This document shows positions 15,870-25,233 of a stretch of DNA of 64,000 nucleotides, piece after piece. The DNA lies in assembly GCF_000191065.1 (NCBI RefSeq), contig NZ_GL872282.1, forward strand, positions 1,059,662 to 1,123,661, in the 5' to 3' direction. Under the pieces are notes generated by a model that saw only the letters and a list, made by a program, of their open reading frames with translations, did no database searches and was not told where the DNA came from. A program made the position numbers and the translations under genes. The stretch is from Prevotella multiformis DSM 16608. Lineage in GTDB: Bacteria > Bacteroidota > Bacteroidia > Bacteroidales > Bacteroidaceae. Position 1 is the stretch's first letter. Each line of letters begins with the position of its first letter.

Positions 15870-17408
15870 ATGTGGCTGAAAACTCATTCTCGTTTCTTCA
15901 GAACAGCAGCGGCCTGTATGGTTCTGCTCTTTTCCGTGTCGTCGCTTCTTCCTGCCCAGGAGCAGAATGTCGTCGTGATCGATCCGGCGGACTCTCCGGC
16001 CGAAATCGTCCGCAAGGCTGCCAATGTCGTTCCGTCCCGCCGACAGTTCGACTGGCAGCGGCAGGAGCTGACGGCCTTCCTTCACTACGGCGTAAACACC
16101 TATACGGGCCGGGAATGGGGTGACGGTACGGAGTCGCCGGCCGTCTTCCGTCCCGCCGCCCTCGATGCCGACCAGTGGATCCGCGAGTTGAAGGCGGCCG
16201 GATTCAAGTGCGCCATCCTGACCTGCAAGCATCACGACGGCTTCTGCCTGTGGCCGTCGGCCTATACGGAGCACAGTGTGAAGCACGCCCCTTGGAAGGA
16301 CGGTAAGGGCGATGTGGTGCGGGAGGTGAGCGATGCGTGCCGGAAATACGGTATGTCGTTCGGCATCTACCTCTCGCCCTGGGACCGCAATTCAAAACTC
16401 TACGGCACGGAGGCCTACAACGACTACTTCGTCAAGCAGCTGACCGAACTGCTTACGCAGTACGGCAAGGTGAGCGAGGTGTGGTTCGACGGAGCCTGCG
16501 GCGAAGGGGCGAACGGAAGGAAACAGGAGTACGACTTCGTGCGCTGGTACAGCCTTATCCGGCGGCTGCAGCCCGATGCGGTGATTGCCGTCATGGGCCC
16601 GGACGTCCGGTGGGTCGGGACGGAGACCGGGCGTGGCCGTGAGACGGAGTGGAGCGTCGTTCCCAAGGACAATCTCGACCCGGAGGCGATAGCGGAACAC
16701 TCGCAGAAGGAGGTGCTGACGGCTCCCGTGGGCGACATGAGGGGGCAGGATCTGGGCAGCCGGAAGGTGATAGAGAAGGCGAAGTCGCTCGTCTGGTATC
16801 CTGCGGAAATCGACGTGTCGATCCGTCCGGGGTGGTTCTATCATGCAGACCAGGACAGCAAGGTGAAGTCGCCGAAGGAGCTGATGGACATCTATTTCAC
16901 CTCTGTCGGCATGAACGGCGTCCTGTTGCTGAATCTTCCGCCGGACAAAGAGGGACGGCTTGCCAAGGCCGACGTGGAGAGTCTCCGTGGCTTCCGCCGG
17001 CTGTATGATACGACGTTTGCACACAATCTGCTGTCCGGTGCCCGGGTCAGATGCCGCCTTTCAGACGGCAAGGCAAGCAATGTCATTGACGGTGATTATG
17101 ACACCTCTGTCCGTCCGGAGCTGAAGGGCGGCAAGGCGGTCTTCCTGTTCCGGACGAAGCGTCCGGTCACGTTCAATGTCCTTTCCGTGCAGGAGGACAT
17201 ACGCAGGGGGCAGCGTGTGGAGGCGTTTTCCTTAGAGGTGAAAGATGCCGGAGGAAAATGGAAAGAGGTGGCCGTAGGAACGACTGTCGGACACAAACGG
17301 CTGCTGAAGTTCCCCACACAGACCGCCCGGGAAGTGCGGCTGACCATCGGTCAGGCACGCGCTGTGCCCACCCTCTCGGAGATCGGCCTGTATCGCCTGG
17401 TGGAGTAG
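15870..17408 (+). CDS. Alpha-L-fucosidase (glycoside hydrolase family 29)
   Basis: The 512-residue protein has an N-terminal signal peptide (ending LLPAQ). The GH29 catalytic barrel spans about residues 55-350: FLHYGVNTYTGREWGDG, CKHHDGFCLWPS, and the nucleophile Asp207 in VWFDGACGEG. A C-terminal beta-sandwich with discoidin-like features (about 400-510) may bind sugar. It should act in the periplasm or at the surface, releasing alpha-linked fucose from glycans. It has its own promoter and is not part of a Sus operon here; the nearest receptor genes are the DUF4249 pair upstream. The general reaction is well supported; linkage preference is not visible. Confidence 0.9.
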   Translation: MWLKTHSRFFRTAAACMVLLFSVSSLLPAQEQNVVVIDPADSPAEIVRKAANVVPSRRQFDWQRQELTAFLHYGVNTYTGREWGDGTESPAVFRPAALDADQWIRELKAAGFKCAILTCKHHDGFCLWPSAYTEHSVKHAPWKDGKGDVVREVSDACRKYGMSFGIYLSPWDRNSKLYGTEAYNDYFVKQLTELLTQYGKVSEVWFDGACGEGANGRKQEYDFVRWYSLIRRLQPDAVIAVMGPDVRWVGTETGRGRETEWSVVPKDNLDPEAIAEHSQKEVLTAPVGDMRGQDLGSRKVIEKAKSLVWYPAEIDVSIRPGWFYHADQDSKVKSPKELMDIYFTSVGMNGVLLLNLPPDKEGRLAKADVESLRGFRRLYDTTFAHNLLSGARVRCRLSDGKASNVIDGDYDTSVRPELKGGKAVFLFRTKRPVTFNVLSVQEDIRRGQRVEAFSLEVKDAGGKWKEVAVGTTVGHKRLLKFPTQTAREVRLTIGQARAVPTLSEIGLYRLVE

Positions 17409-17681
17409 GGACGCCGTTTCGCATCGCCGGGAGGGGAGACGGCCGGATTCCGCTTTCCCCTTCCGTGTCGGAACAGGTGGAGAAAACGGTGCGCCGTTGC
17501 ACTGTGTCCGGGAAGGAATGCGACCTGTTCAAACCCGGGAAAAGGAACGGATGAAGTCGGAAGCGCCTTCTCCCGAACCTGCGTCCGCACCAGAAGGGCA
17601 GGTGCTTCTCCTTGTTTTCGTACCTTCCGGCGGGAGGTGGCAGAAGTGTCGGTGCGTAAGTCGGGTTTCCCCCAATACAAG
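17409..17681. other. Spacer downstream of GH29
   Basis: This GC-rich convergent spacer contains no credible gene. Its right end runs into a symmetric terminator-like hairpin at 17682-17726. Confidence 0.4.
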
Positions 17682-17726
17682 AAAAGACCATTTCAAAACT
17701 CGTTTCGAGTAGAGAAATGGTCTTTT
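17682..17726. terminator. Bidirectional terminator-like palindrome, copy 1
   Basis: AAAAGACCATTTC pairs with GAAATGGTCTTTT, and the inner ACTCG pairs with CGAGT. An A-run on the left and a T-run on the right allow termination on both strands. It sits between convergent genes (GH29 and the phytase-like esterase). A closely similar palindrome occurs at 39172-39220. Confidence 0.75.
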
Positions 17727-17816
17727 TCCTGTCGTGCCGTTTCTGGTCGGAAGGCTCTCTGAAAGGCCTTTGGATGCCGGTGTGCCTCCTCGAATGTGTC
17801 CTGTCCCGGGAGAGTG

Positions 17817-18842
17817 TCATCGGATGACGACCGTACGGAACCAGTCGCGCAGGATGCCGCCGTACTGGTTCTGGCTGTCGGCGCAGAGCACGACGACCCG
17901 GCTTCCGTCGGCAAGGTGCGGCCCGAGGCACATTCCCTCGTAGTTGGCAAGGCTCTGCCGGAAGAGGGTAAGCGTCGTCTTCCACGCTGCCAGCAGTTTT
18001 TTCTGCAGATAGGGGCTGTCGGCATCAAGCCTTCTGTCCGGGCTGACCGGTGCGGACAACGCCGGATTCACACAGAAGAGCCTGTTGATGACAAACGAGC
18101 CGAGCTTGCCCGGCGTCACGAGGAACTCACGTTCCAGAACGAGCAGCCGTCCGTCGTCCATGGCTGCCATGGCCGGTACGCCCATCGCATAGTTCGAGGC
18201 GGAAGGATGGTGTTCCGGTGCGTCCATCTGATAGGCATACTGGCTGCCGGGCTGGAAATTGTCGTCAAAGCTCTGCAGTCTGATGCGGTTTCCGACCCTG
18301 TTCCCGGCATCGGCCTGTTCTCCGTCCCCTGCCAGCGTGCTCTCGGTAGTGGTCCAGAAACGATGCGTGACGGCATTGTAAGTCAGGGCTTCAAAGCCAT
18401 ACCGGGGGGAAGCGCTGTGGAAGATGCGGGGAATCGCCAGCCGCCTGCCTGTCAGTCTACCGTCCATCCCGTATTCCAGGATACTGTTGTCGGCCTCCCG
18501 TGAGATCAGCAGCGTGCTGTCTTTGGGAAAGAAGGCGATGCCTTCCTCGTCCCGGTTCGGTTCGCCGGACGGACAGAACCGTCCTGTCCTGATGCCGGTG
18601 ATCTCTCCGCTGACGGCATCCGTCTGTATGTGGAAAATGAAGAATCCGCTCTGCGGTGCTTTGTCGGAAACGACGGCATAGCGGTCGCCTCCGAGCCAGG
18701 TCAGGCCGCTGTAATTGCCCTTCGGCACCGTATGCTGGAAATGATGCTGCGGATGGATCCGCACCCGCTGCGGCTCCTGGGAAAAGAGGAAACGTGGTGA
18801 AAGCAGGAGGATGAAAAGAAGCAGACTTGTTTTCTCTTTCAT
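17817..18842 (-). CDS. Esterase-like phytase-family secreted protein
   Basis: Starting at the ATG at 18842 (MKEKTSLLLFILLLS) the protein has 341 residues and a signal peptide ending LFSQ. The mature part matches the phytase-like esterase domain (PF13449 type): GNYSGLTWLGGDRYAVVSDK, NRDEEGIAFFPKDSTLLISRE, YGFEALTYN and a final NYEGMCLGPHLADGSRVVVL. These are beta-propeller-like periplasmic or secreted proteins, and the real substrate is usually unknown. It sits about 100 bp downstream of the guanylyltransferase gene on the same strand. The name reflects family, not tested activity. Confidence 0.8.
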   Translation of the reverse strand: MKEKTSLLLFILLLSPRFLFSQEPQRVRIHPQHHFQHTVPKGNYSGLTWLGGDRYAVVSDKAPQSGFFIFHIQTDAVSGEITGIRTGRFCPSGEPNRDEEGIAFFPKDSTLLISREADNSILEYGMDGRLTGRRLAIPRIFHSASPRYGFEALTYNAVTHRFWTTTESTLAGDGEQADAGNRVGNRIRLQSFDDNFQPGSQYAYQMDAPEHHPSASNYAMGVPAMAAMDDGRLLVLEREFLVTPGKLGSFVINRLFCVNPALSAPVSPDRRLDADSPYLQKKLLAAWKTTLTLFRQSLANYEGMCLGPHLADGSRVVVLCADSQNQYGGILRDWFRTVVIR

Positions 18843-18942
18843 GATTCTGGCGAATGTGATTATGAACTTCGGCCGGTTCTGTCGCCCTCCCTTCGGCTCC
18901 TCCTTCCGGATGGTGGGCAACGCTCCCGGATTTGCGGCGGGC

Positions 18943-20010
18943 TTATCCCTCCCCTGTAAACTGTTTCAGCCGCTGTTCTTCCGAGAGCCGGCAGATGAGC
19001 AGCTTGCCGTTCTGTTCGGCGACGATGTAGCCGTCAAGCCCTTGGATGACGACCTTTTTCTCTTCGGTCGTATGTACGATGCAGTTCCTGCTGTCGAAGA
19101 GCCGTACGTCTTTGCCTATCACCGTGTTGCCGTAGATGTCGTGCTGTGTCTGTGCAAGCAGCGACCCCCATGTGCCCAGGTCGCTCCAGCCGAAGTCGGC
19201 CGGACAGACGAATATCTCTTCGGCTTTCTCCATGATGGCGTAGTCGACCGATATGTTTTCGCATTCCGGATAGACCTCGTCGATCACCCGCTGCTCGTCG
19301 TCCGTGCCCAGGACATCCATGATGCGTTCGAAGATGCGGGCCACGCCGGGCTGGTAGATGCGGAAGGCGTTGATGATGGTCGAGGCACTCCAGATGAAGA
19401 TGCCCGCATTCCAGAAGAAGTTGTTCTGTCTGATGTAACGCTCGGCCGTCTCCAGATCGGGCTTCTCACGGAACTGGTCGACCCGGAAGATCTCCCTGTT
19501 CCTGGCGGAGGCGGCGGTGAGGTCGGCCTGTATGTAGCCGTAGCCTGTTTCCGGACGTGTCGGCTTCATGCCCAGCGTCACGATGGCATCCGTCTCGGCC
19601 GTGAACTTCAGGCAGTTCCCGACGACTCTTCTGAATTCCTTCTCGTCGGTTACGATATGGTCGCTCGGCGACACGACGATGTTCGCCTTCGGGTTCTCTT
19701 TCTTGATGCGCCAGCTGACATACGCCACGCAGGGGGCGGTATTGCGGCGGCAGGGTTCGCTCAGAATGTGATTGAAGGGAATGTCCGGCAGCTGTTCATG
19801 AACCAGTCCGACGTATTTCTGATTGGTGACGACCCAGACGTTCTTCGACGGGACAACGTCTGCAAAGCGGTTGTACGTCAGCTGGATGAGTGATCTGCCC
19901 ACCCCCAGGACATCGATGAACTGTTTGGGACATTCTGCCGTACTCATCGGCCAGAACCTGCTTCCTACCCCTCCTGCCATGATGACAAGATGATTATCCG
20001 TTTGCGCCAT
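18943..20010 (-). CDS. manC: Mannose-1-phosphate guanylyltransferase
   Basis: This enzyme makes GDP-mannose from mannose-1-phosphate and GTP for polysaccharide and glycan synthesis. The 355-residue protein has the nucleotidyltransferase signature MAGGVGSRFWPMS with CPKQF (about residues 11-31), the EPCRRNTAPC block, VSPSDHIV, and the FREKP motif characteristic of the mannose enzymes. It is the short form without the phosphomannose isomerase domain. It is preceded by an AT-rich leader with a minus-strand -7 box (20053-20060). Confidence 0.93.
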   Translation of the reverse strand: MAQTDNHLVIMAGGVGSRFWPMSTAECPKQFIDVLGVGRSLIQLTYNRFADVVPSKNVWVVTNQKYVGLVHEQLPDIPFNHILSEPCRRNTAPCVAYVSWRIKKENPKANIVVSPSDHIVTDEKEFRRVVGNCLKFTAETDAIVTLGMKPTRPETGYGYIQADLTAASARNREIFRVDQFREKPDLETAERYIRQNNFFWNAGIFIWSASTIINAFRIYQPGVARIFERIMDVLGTDDEQRVIDEVYPECENISVDYAIMEKAEEIFVCPADFGWSDLGTWGSLLAQTQHDIYGNTVIGKDVRLFDSRNCIVHTTEEKKVVIQGLDGYIVAEQNGKLLICRLSEEQRLKQFTGEG

Positions 20011-20052
20011 AGCTTGTTTTAAAAGTTTATAATCAAAAAATTAATATAATTG

Positions 20053-20060
20053 CAAATATA
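20053..20060 (-). promoter_or_regulatory. -7 box of the manC promoter
   Basis: Read on the minus strand this is TATATTTG, an exact TAnnTTTG. A partial -33 box (ATTG) lies 19 bases upstream. The start codon of manC is 43 bp downstream. Confidence 0.5.
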
Positions 20061-20089
20061 CAAATAAAATTGAAAAAAACAATTTTAAA

Positions 20090-20457
20090 AGCTGTTTTTT
20101 CCCGATAAGCATATCAGTCGGGGGCTATCAGTCGGGGTGGTCAGGGCGGAGTCCCGCCTCAGCAGGCTGTCTCATCTACGCAGCCTCTGCCGTCATTGAC
20201 TTTCCGGAAAAGGGAAGAGCAGACTGTTCTTTGTCCGACGGTTTCCCCTCAGGCAGGAAGACCTGCTTCTATCTGACGGATTCAGATAGATTGTCTGTCC
20301 TTCTTAAACCCATACGGAAAATCGGGCGATCATTTAATCCTCAACGATCAACTCCCGGCAGTTTTCGAGTCTTCTCCGAAGTGCAGAAAATCATGGGGGC
20401 AGCACCCTGATTCCATCTATCCTTAACCGTCTGAAAACCAGTATGCTATAATCATGC
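20090..20457. other. Spacer between manC and the receiver/PPDK_N gene
   Basis: No gene was found. The first part has short repeats of ATCAGTCGGGG (around 20113-20139). The rest is unremarkable until the 22-bp-family repeat begins near 20460. Confidence 0.35.
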
Positions 20458-20459
20458 TT

Positions 20460-20555
20460 CCAGAAGGTGCCTGATTGCGCTTCAAGTAACGCCCGATTGA
20501 AGCCCAAGCAGGCCTTGCTTGGATGCCAAGTGAGGCCTGCTTGCCAAGGTGCCTG
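20460..20555. repeat. Dispersed repeat family (AGGTGCCTGATTG type), site 1
   Basis: The stretch begins AAGGTGCCTGATTG, continues CTTCAAGTAACGCCCGATTG, and includes an inverted repeat AAGCAGGCCT / AGGCCTGCTT. Related sequence is found at 47244-47337 and 58097-58210. It runs right up to the stop codon of the minus-strand gene ending at 20556. Confidence 0.6.
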
Positions 20556-23549
20556 TCAGATACCGGGCATCAGTACGACTCCTTCCTGTTTCTTGCCGTC
20601 CATCATGATCTTCAGCGGGCGGGGAAAGCGGACGTGGCGGACGTGGGCTGTCTCGTCTACGGCAGGCAGGGCGTCGAGGGCACTGCGCTGGTAGAAGCCG
20701 TCGTGCTTGTAGGGATTGATGGTGAAGTAGCCCACACCGAAGGAGGTGAGGTTCTGGAAGAAGTGCGTTCCCTGGCTCGGGTCTACACGGTAGTGCTCCA
20801 GCCCTTCTTCGACGATGACTCGCGCCGCGGAGATATGCGGCCACTTCACGGGAATGCCCAGCCAGGAATCGCTCGATCCCCAGCGGCCCGGACCGATGAG
20901 TACATAGTTGCGGCCGGCATCGAGGAACCTGCGGTTGATCTGTTCGATTTCGTCGGCGATGGCCGGGTTGTCCTTTGCGGTAAAGGAGGTGTCCGTCTTC
21001 ACGTAGACGACATCCGTCACATCGTCCGAAATGCCGTGTCCGAGGGAGTTGTGGCTCCTGAGCAGACACCGTTCGTCTGGAATGGAAGCAAGGTCTTCCT
21101 CCAGCATCTGTTTCGTATCGACGATCGGGCGGATCTGGAGAAGGTAGAGCTCCCCCGTCCTGTCGCTGTTCAGATTGACGGCGAACTCGATTTCCACCGG
21201 CCGGCGCATGGCTTCCGCCCCGTATCGCATCGCCATCTGGAGCAGTTCGGGAAGGGGGAAGACCTCCTGTTTCAACACGCCGCAGAAGGAAACAATCTTG
21301 CGCCCTTCTTCGTAGGCTCCGTCGTAGATGGCCTGGTCGTCGGGCGAATAGGTGGAGGCGATGTACTGCAGGCTGCCGTCCGCCTCAGCCTCTTTCACCT
21401 GCAACTTGAGAATGTTAAAGCCGTCGTCCACCTTGAAGTCTTCGCCTACGTGCTGCATATCGAGAGCATAGAACTGCGTCTGAGTCTCACGCAAGGCCAT
21501 CTTCAGCTCGCTCATCTGCAGCACCTGGTGCGGATGGAACGGACAGACGCGCAGGGTCTGGCCGCCGTCGACGATGTATTTTCCCAGGCCGAGCGCCAGG
21601 GAGGCGATGCCCTCCTCGGCCTTCTCTTCCCCGATGGGATAGTAGTTCAGGGAGCGGAGGACACCCGAGATGTTCGGGTAGAAGCGGCCGCCGTAGTCCT
21701 TGCCTGTCACCTGCTGGAGGATGACCGCCATCTTCTCCTGATCGATGACGTTGCTCGTGGCGGCCATGTAGGCCTTGGAGTCGCGGTAGTAGACGGAGGC
21801 ATAGACCGCCTTGACGGCACACGCCAGCATCCGCAGCATCTCGTACTTGTCCTCCAGGCAGGGTATCATATAGGTGGAGTAGATGCCGGCGAACGGCTGG
21901 TAGTGGCTGTCTTCCAGCAGCGAACTCGACCGCACGGCGATCGGCGATCGTGTCGCCTCGAAGAATGCGAAGAAGTCGGGGATGAACGCATCGGGCAGCT
22001 GGGCGTGCAGGAAGGCATGGAGAATCTCGTCGTCGGGGGCATCGCTGAGGGCGATCTGGTAGAGGTTGTTCTGCTCCATGAAGCTGTCGAATACATCCGT
22101 ACACAGGACGACCGTCTTCGGGATCTGCACCGTGGCGTTCGGAAAGCCGTTGAAGTCGGGATGCCGTTTGATGATGTTGTCGAGGAAGGCCAGCCCCCGC
22201 CCCTTGCCGCCCAGCGATCCGTCGCCGATGCGGGCGAAATGGGCATAGCGGTCGAACTTGTGGCGGTCGAACAGGGCGACGACACCCACGTTGCGCATCC
22301 GCCGGTAGGCGACGATGGCATCGAAGATGATCTGCCGGTGCATGTCCACGTCCTGCAGCTTGTGCCAGGTGATGCCCTTCAGGAAAGTCGATACGGGGAA
22401 GATGGCCCGGGCGGTGAGCCAGCGGCTTACGTGGTTGCGTGAGACGTGGTAGAGCATGGAGTCGCGCGGAATCTTGAAGATGTTGTCCTGCAGTTCTTTC
22501 AGGCTGTGGATGCGCATCACCTCCTCGTGTGTCGTCGGGTCGCGGAAGATGAAGTCGCCGAAGCCCATGTGCTCTTCGAGCAGATGGCGGAGGTCCACGC
22601 TCATCTTCTTCGAGTTCTTGTCTACGAACCGGAAGCCTTCCGCCTCCGCCTTCTCCCGGTTGTCGCTCTCCGAACTTTCGAGGATCAGCGGCAGGTATTC
22701 GTCCTCCTTCCGGATGGCGCGGAGCAGCTTCAGTCCGGCTTCCGGGTCTTTCGCTGAAGTCTTTTCCTTCCGTTCCACATTATTATTAATAGGGAACCTC
22801 ACGTCGGAGATGACGCCCAGGCAGTTGTCCTTGTAGCGTTGGTATATCTCCCATGCTTCGTCGTAGGTGCGGGCGAGGACGACCTTCGGACGGCCGCGCT
22901 GGCGCAGCGAGGCATCGTGTCGGGTGAGGGCTTCCGTGGCGAAGTTCCGGCTTTGCGTGAGGATGTAGCCGTACAGGTTCGGCAGGATGGAGGAATAGAA
23001 GCGGATGGAGTCCTCCACGAGCAGGATCATCTGTACGCCCACCTCGCGGATGTCATGGTCGATGTTCATCTTGTCCTCCATCAGCTTGATGATGGACAGG
23101 ATAAGGTTGGTATTGCCAAGCCAGCAGAAAACATAGTCGAAGATGCTCAGGTCTTCGTGCTGGATGCGCTGTGTGATGCCGTGGGAGAAAGGAGTCAGCA
23201 CCACGCAGTGGATGCCGGGGAACTCCGCTTTCACGGCTCTCGCCACGTCGAAGGCGTCATTGTCGGCATTGCCCGGCATGCAGATGACCAGGTCGATGTC
23301 TACCGTGCTGAGTACCCTGGCAGCCTCTTCGGTTGTCGAGACCTGCGTGAAGGTAGGCGGATAGCGCAGCCCCAGCTCCATGTACTCGTTGTAGATCTTC
23401 TCTTCCACACGTCCGTCGTCCTCGAGCATGAAGGCATCGTAGGGGTTGGCAACAATCAGGACGTTGTAGATACGGCGCATCATCAGATTGACGAAACTGA
23501 CGTCCTTCAGATAAAAATTGCTCCATTGCGGGGGAATCTGCTCACTCAT
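20556..23549 (-). CDS. Receiver-domain / PEP-pyruvate-binding (PPDK_N) fusion protein
   Basis: Starting at the ATG at 23549 (MSEQIPPQWSNFYL) this is a 997-residue cytoplasmic protein. Residues about 25-160 look like a degenerate receiver domain. About 175-325 form a second receiver with the LLVEDS acidic cluster, the phospho-acceptor-like Asp in GVISDVRFP and the Lys in FVDKNSKK. From about 440 comes an ATP-grasp domain of pyruvate phosphate dikinase type (SLGGKGRGLAFLDN, AVRSSSLLEDS, VEIEFAVNL, LYLLQIRP). The swivelling phospho-histidine domain and the PEP-binding barrel of true PPDK or PEP synthase are absent. A distinctive C-terminal block with IGPGRWGSSDSWLGIPV follows. Its reaction is unknown to me. 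Confidence 0.8.
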   Translation of the reverse strand: MSEQIPPQWSNFYLKDVSFVNLMMRRIYNVLIVANPYDAFMLEDDGRVEEKIYNEYMELGLRYPPTFTQVSTTEEAARVLSTVDIDLVICMPGNADNDAFDVARAVKAEFPGIHCVVLTPFSHGITQRIQHEDLSIFDYVFCWLGNTNLILSIIKLMEDKMNIDHDIREVGVQMILLVEDSIRFYSSILPNLYGYILTQSRNFATEALTRHDASLRQRGRPKVVLARTYDEAWEIYQRYKDNCLGVISDVRFPINNNVERKEKTSAKDPEAGLKLLRAIRKEDEYLPLILESSESDNREKAEAEGFRFVDKNSKKMSVDLRHLLEEHMGFGDFIFRDPTTHEEVMRIHSLKELQDNIFKIPRDSMLYHVSRNHVSRWLTARAIFPVSTFLKGITWHKLQDVDMHRQIIFDAIVAYRRMRNVGVVALFDRHKFDRYAHFARIGDGSLGGKGRGLAFLDNIIKRHPDFNGFPNATVQIPKTVVLCTDVFDSFMEQNNLYQIALSDAPDDEILHAFLHAQLPDAFIPDFFAFFEATRSPIAVRSSSLLEDSHYQPFAGIYSTYMIPCLEDKYEMLRMLACAVKAVYASVYYRDSKAYMAATSNVIDQEKMAVILQQVTGKDYGGRFYPNISGVLRSLNYYPIGEEKAEEGIASLALGLGKYIVDGGQTLRVCPFHPHQVLQMSELKMALRETQTQFYALDMQHVGEDFKVDDGFNILKLQVKEAEADGSLQYIASTYSPDDQAIYDGAYEEGRKIVSFCGVLKQEVFPLPELLQMAMRYGAEAMRRPVEIEFAVNLNSDRTGELYLLQIRPIVDTKQMLEEDLASIPDERCLLRSHNSLGHGISDDVTDVVYVKTDTSFTAKDNPAIADEIEQINRRFLDAGRNYVLIGPGRWGSSDSWLGIPVKWPHISAARVIVEEGLEHYRVDPSQGTHFFQNLTSFGVGYFTINPYKHDGFYQRSALDALPAVDETAHVRHVRFPRPLKIMMDGKKQEGVVLMPGI

Positions 23550-23715
23550 CTTCAAAAACTTAATTTTCGACAAAAATACGAAATAAATACAAGACATCCT
23601 ATCTTTTCGCTACATAAATGATATGTTTTTTATTACTTTGCACGCCAGCATCTTTCCCTGGTAATCATGGCGGCAGCCGAGAAGCCAGTGGAAAATTAAA
23701 TTTTTTCGATTTTCA

Positions 23716-23747
23716 TTTGGTGGTTTGACAGAATTTGGATATATTTG
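23716..23747 (+). promoter_or_regulatory. gdhA promoter
   Basis: TTTG at 23716-23719, 20 bases, TATATTTG at 23740-23747: an exact match to the Bacteroidetes consensus, about 60 bp before the gdhA start codon. Confidence 0.8.
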
Positions 23748-23807
23748 CCGTACCATTCTGAACCGGATGAAACTACCTAACATAAACAAATAAAAAGTCA
23801 ATTTACT

Positions 23808-25145
23808 ATGGAAGTCGAAAAAATCATGCAAGCACTGGAGCAGAAGCATCCAGGTGAGTCAGAGTATCTGCAGGCGGTACGCGAAGTGCTCGTTTCTGTA
23901 AAGGATGTGTACAACCAGCACCCCGAGTTCGAGCGCGCAAGCATCATCGAACGCATCGTGGAGCCGGAGCGCATCATCACTTTCCGTGTGCCATGGGTGG
24001 ATGACCAGGGCAAGGTACAGGTGAACCTCGGTTACCGTGTACAGTTCAACGGCGCCATCGGCCCGTACAAGGGAGGTCTGCGTTTCCACGCATCCGTAAA
24101 CCTCAGCATCCTGAAGTTCCTCGGTTTCGAGCAGACTTTCAAGAATGCGCTCACCACACTGCCTATGGGCGGCGGCAAGGGCGGCTCGGACTTCTCACCG
24201 CGCGGCAAGAGCGATGCTGAAGTCATGCGTTTCTGCCAGGCTTTCATGAACGAGCTTTACCGTCACATCGGTCCTGACGAGGATGTGCCAGCAGGCGACA
24301 TCGGTGTCGGCGGACGTGAGATCGGGTATCTCTTCGGTCAGTACCGCAAGCTGACGCACCAGTTCCAGGGCATGCTCACAGGCAAGGGAAGAGAGTGGGG
24401 CGGCTCTATCCTCCGTCCGGAGGCAACGGGTTACGGCGCGCTCTACTTCGTTCACCAGATGATGGAGACGCACGGACTCGACATCAAGGGCAAGACTGTG
24501 GCTCTCTCCGGCTTCGGAAACGTAGCATGGGGCGCTGCCAAGAAGGCTACCGAGCTGGGTGCGAAGGTCATCACGCTGAGCGGTCCTGACGGTTACATCT
24601 ACGATCCGGCCGGCATCAGCGGCGAGAAGATCGAGTACATGCTCGAACTCCGCGGCAGCGGCAACGATGTCTGCGAGCCTTATGCAGCGAAGTTCCCGGG
24701 TTCACAGTTCTTCAAGGGTCGCAAGCCTTGGGAGCAGAAGGCGGACATCTATCTGCCATGTGCGACACAGAACGAACTGAACGGCGAGGATGCCGACAGG
24801 ATTCTGGCTTGCAAGCCGCTGTGTGTAGCCGAGGTTTCAAACATGGGCTGTACCGCCGAGGCTGCCGACAAGTTCACCGCTGCCAAGCAGCTCTTCGCTC
24901 CCGGCAAGGCTGTCAATGCAGGTGGCGTGGCAACGTCAGGCCTCGAGATGTCGCAGAACTCGCTCCGCCTCTCATGGAGTCCGGAGGAGGTCGACCAGAA
25001 GCTCCATTACATCATGAGCTCTATCCACGAGCAGTGCGTGAAGTATGGCAAGCAGGCTGACGGTCACATCGACTATATCAAGGGCGCCAACATCGCAGGC
25101 TTCATGAAGGTGGCGAAGGCCATGCTTGCACAGGGCGTCGTATAA
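23808..25145 (+). CDS. gdhA: NADP-type glutamate dehydrogenase
   Basis: This enzyme interconverts 2-oxoglutarate plus ammonium and glutamate, the main route of ammonium assimilation in gut Bacteroidales. The 445-residue protein has the family length for the hexameric type. It has YRVQFNGAIGPYKGGLRFH and the catalytic-lysine region LPMGGGKGGSDFSPRG (about residues 120-136), a Rossmann domain with VALSGFGNVAWGAAKKATELG, and the C-terminal NAGGVATSGLEMSQNS block. It is a single-gene unit with a strong consensus promoter. NADP preference is inferred from similarity to the 445-residue class. Confidence 0.96.
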   Translation: MEVEKIMQALEQKHPGESEYLQAVREVLVSVKDVYNQHPEFERASIIERIVEPERIITFRVPWVDDQGKVQVNLGYRVQFNGAIGPYKGGLRFHASVNLSILKFLGFEQTFKNALTTLPMGGGKGGSDFSPRGKSDAEVMRFCQAFMNELYRHIGPDEDVPAGDIGVGGREIGYLFGQYRKLTHQFQGMLTGKGREWGGSILRPEATGYGALYFVHQMMETHGLDIKGKTVALSGFGNVAWGAAKKATELGAKVITLSGPDGYIYDPAGISGEKIEYMLELRGSGNDVCEPYAAKFPGSQFFKGRKPWEQKADIYLPCATQNELNGEDADRILACKPLCVAEVSNMGCTAEAADKFTAAKQLFAPGKAVNAGGVATSGLEMSQNSLRLSWSPEEVDQKLHYIMSSIHEQCVKYGKQADGHIDYIKGANIAGFMKVAKAMLAQGVV

Positions 25146-25233
25146 TAGAAACCGGTTTTCCTTCGCACTTCCCTGCCGCCAGGGCGGGGAAGCGCATGAA
25201 ACGTTACAGGAGGAGGCTGGTGATGTAGAATGA

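Noticed and set aside
20523..22442. 639-codon open frame on the plus strand opposite the receiver/PPDK_N gene
   Set aside because: Val/Asp/Gly-rich shadow translation with no family match by eye; the minus-strand protein has clear domains.
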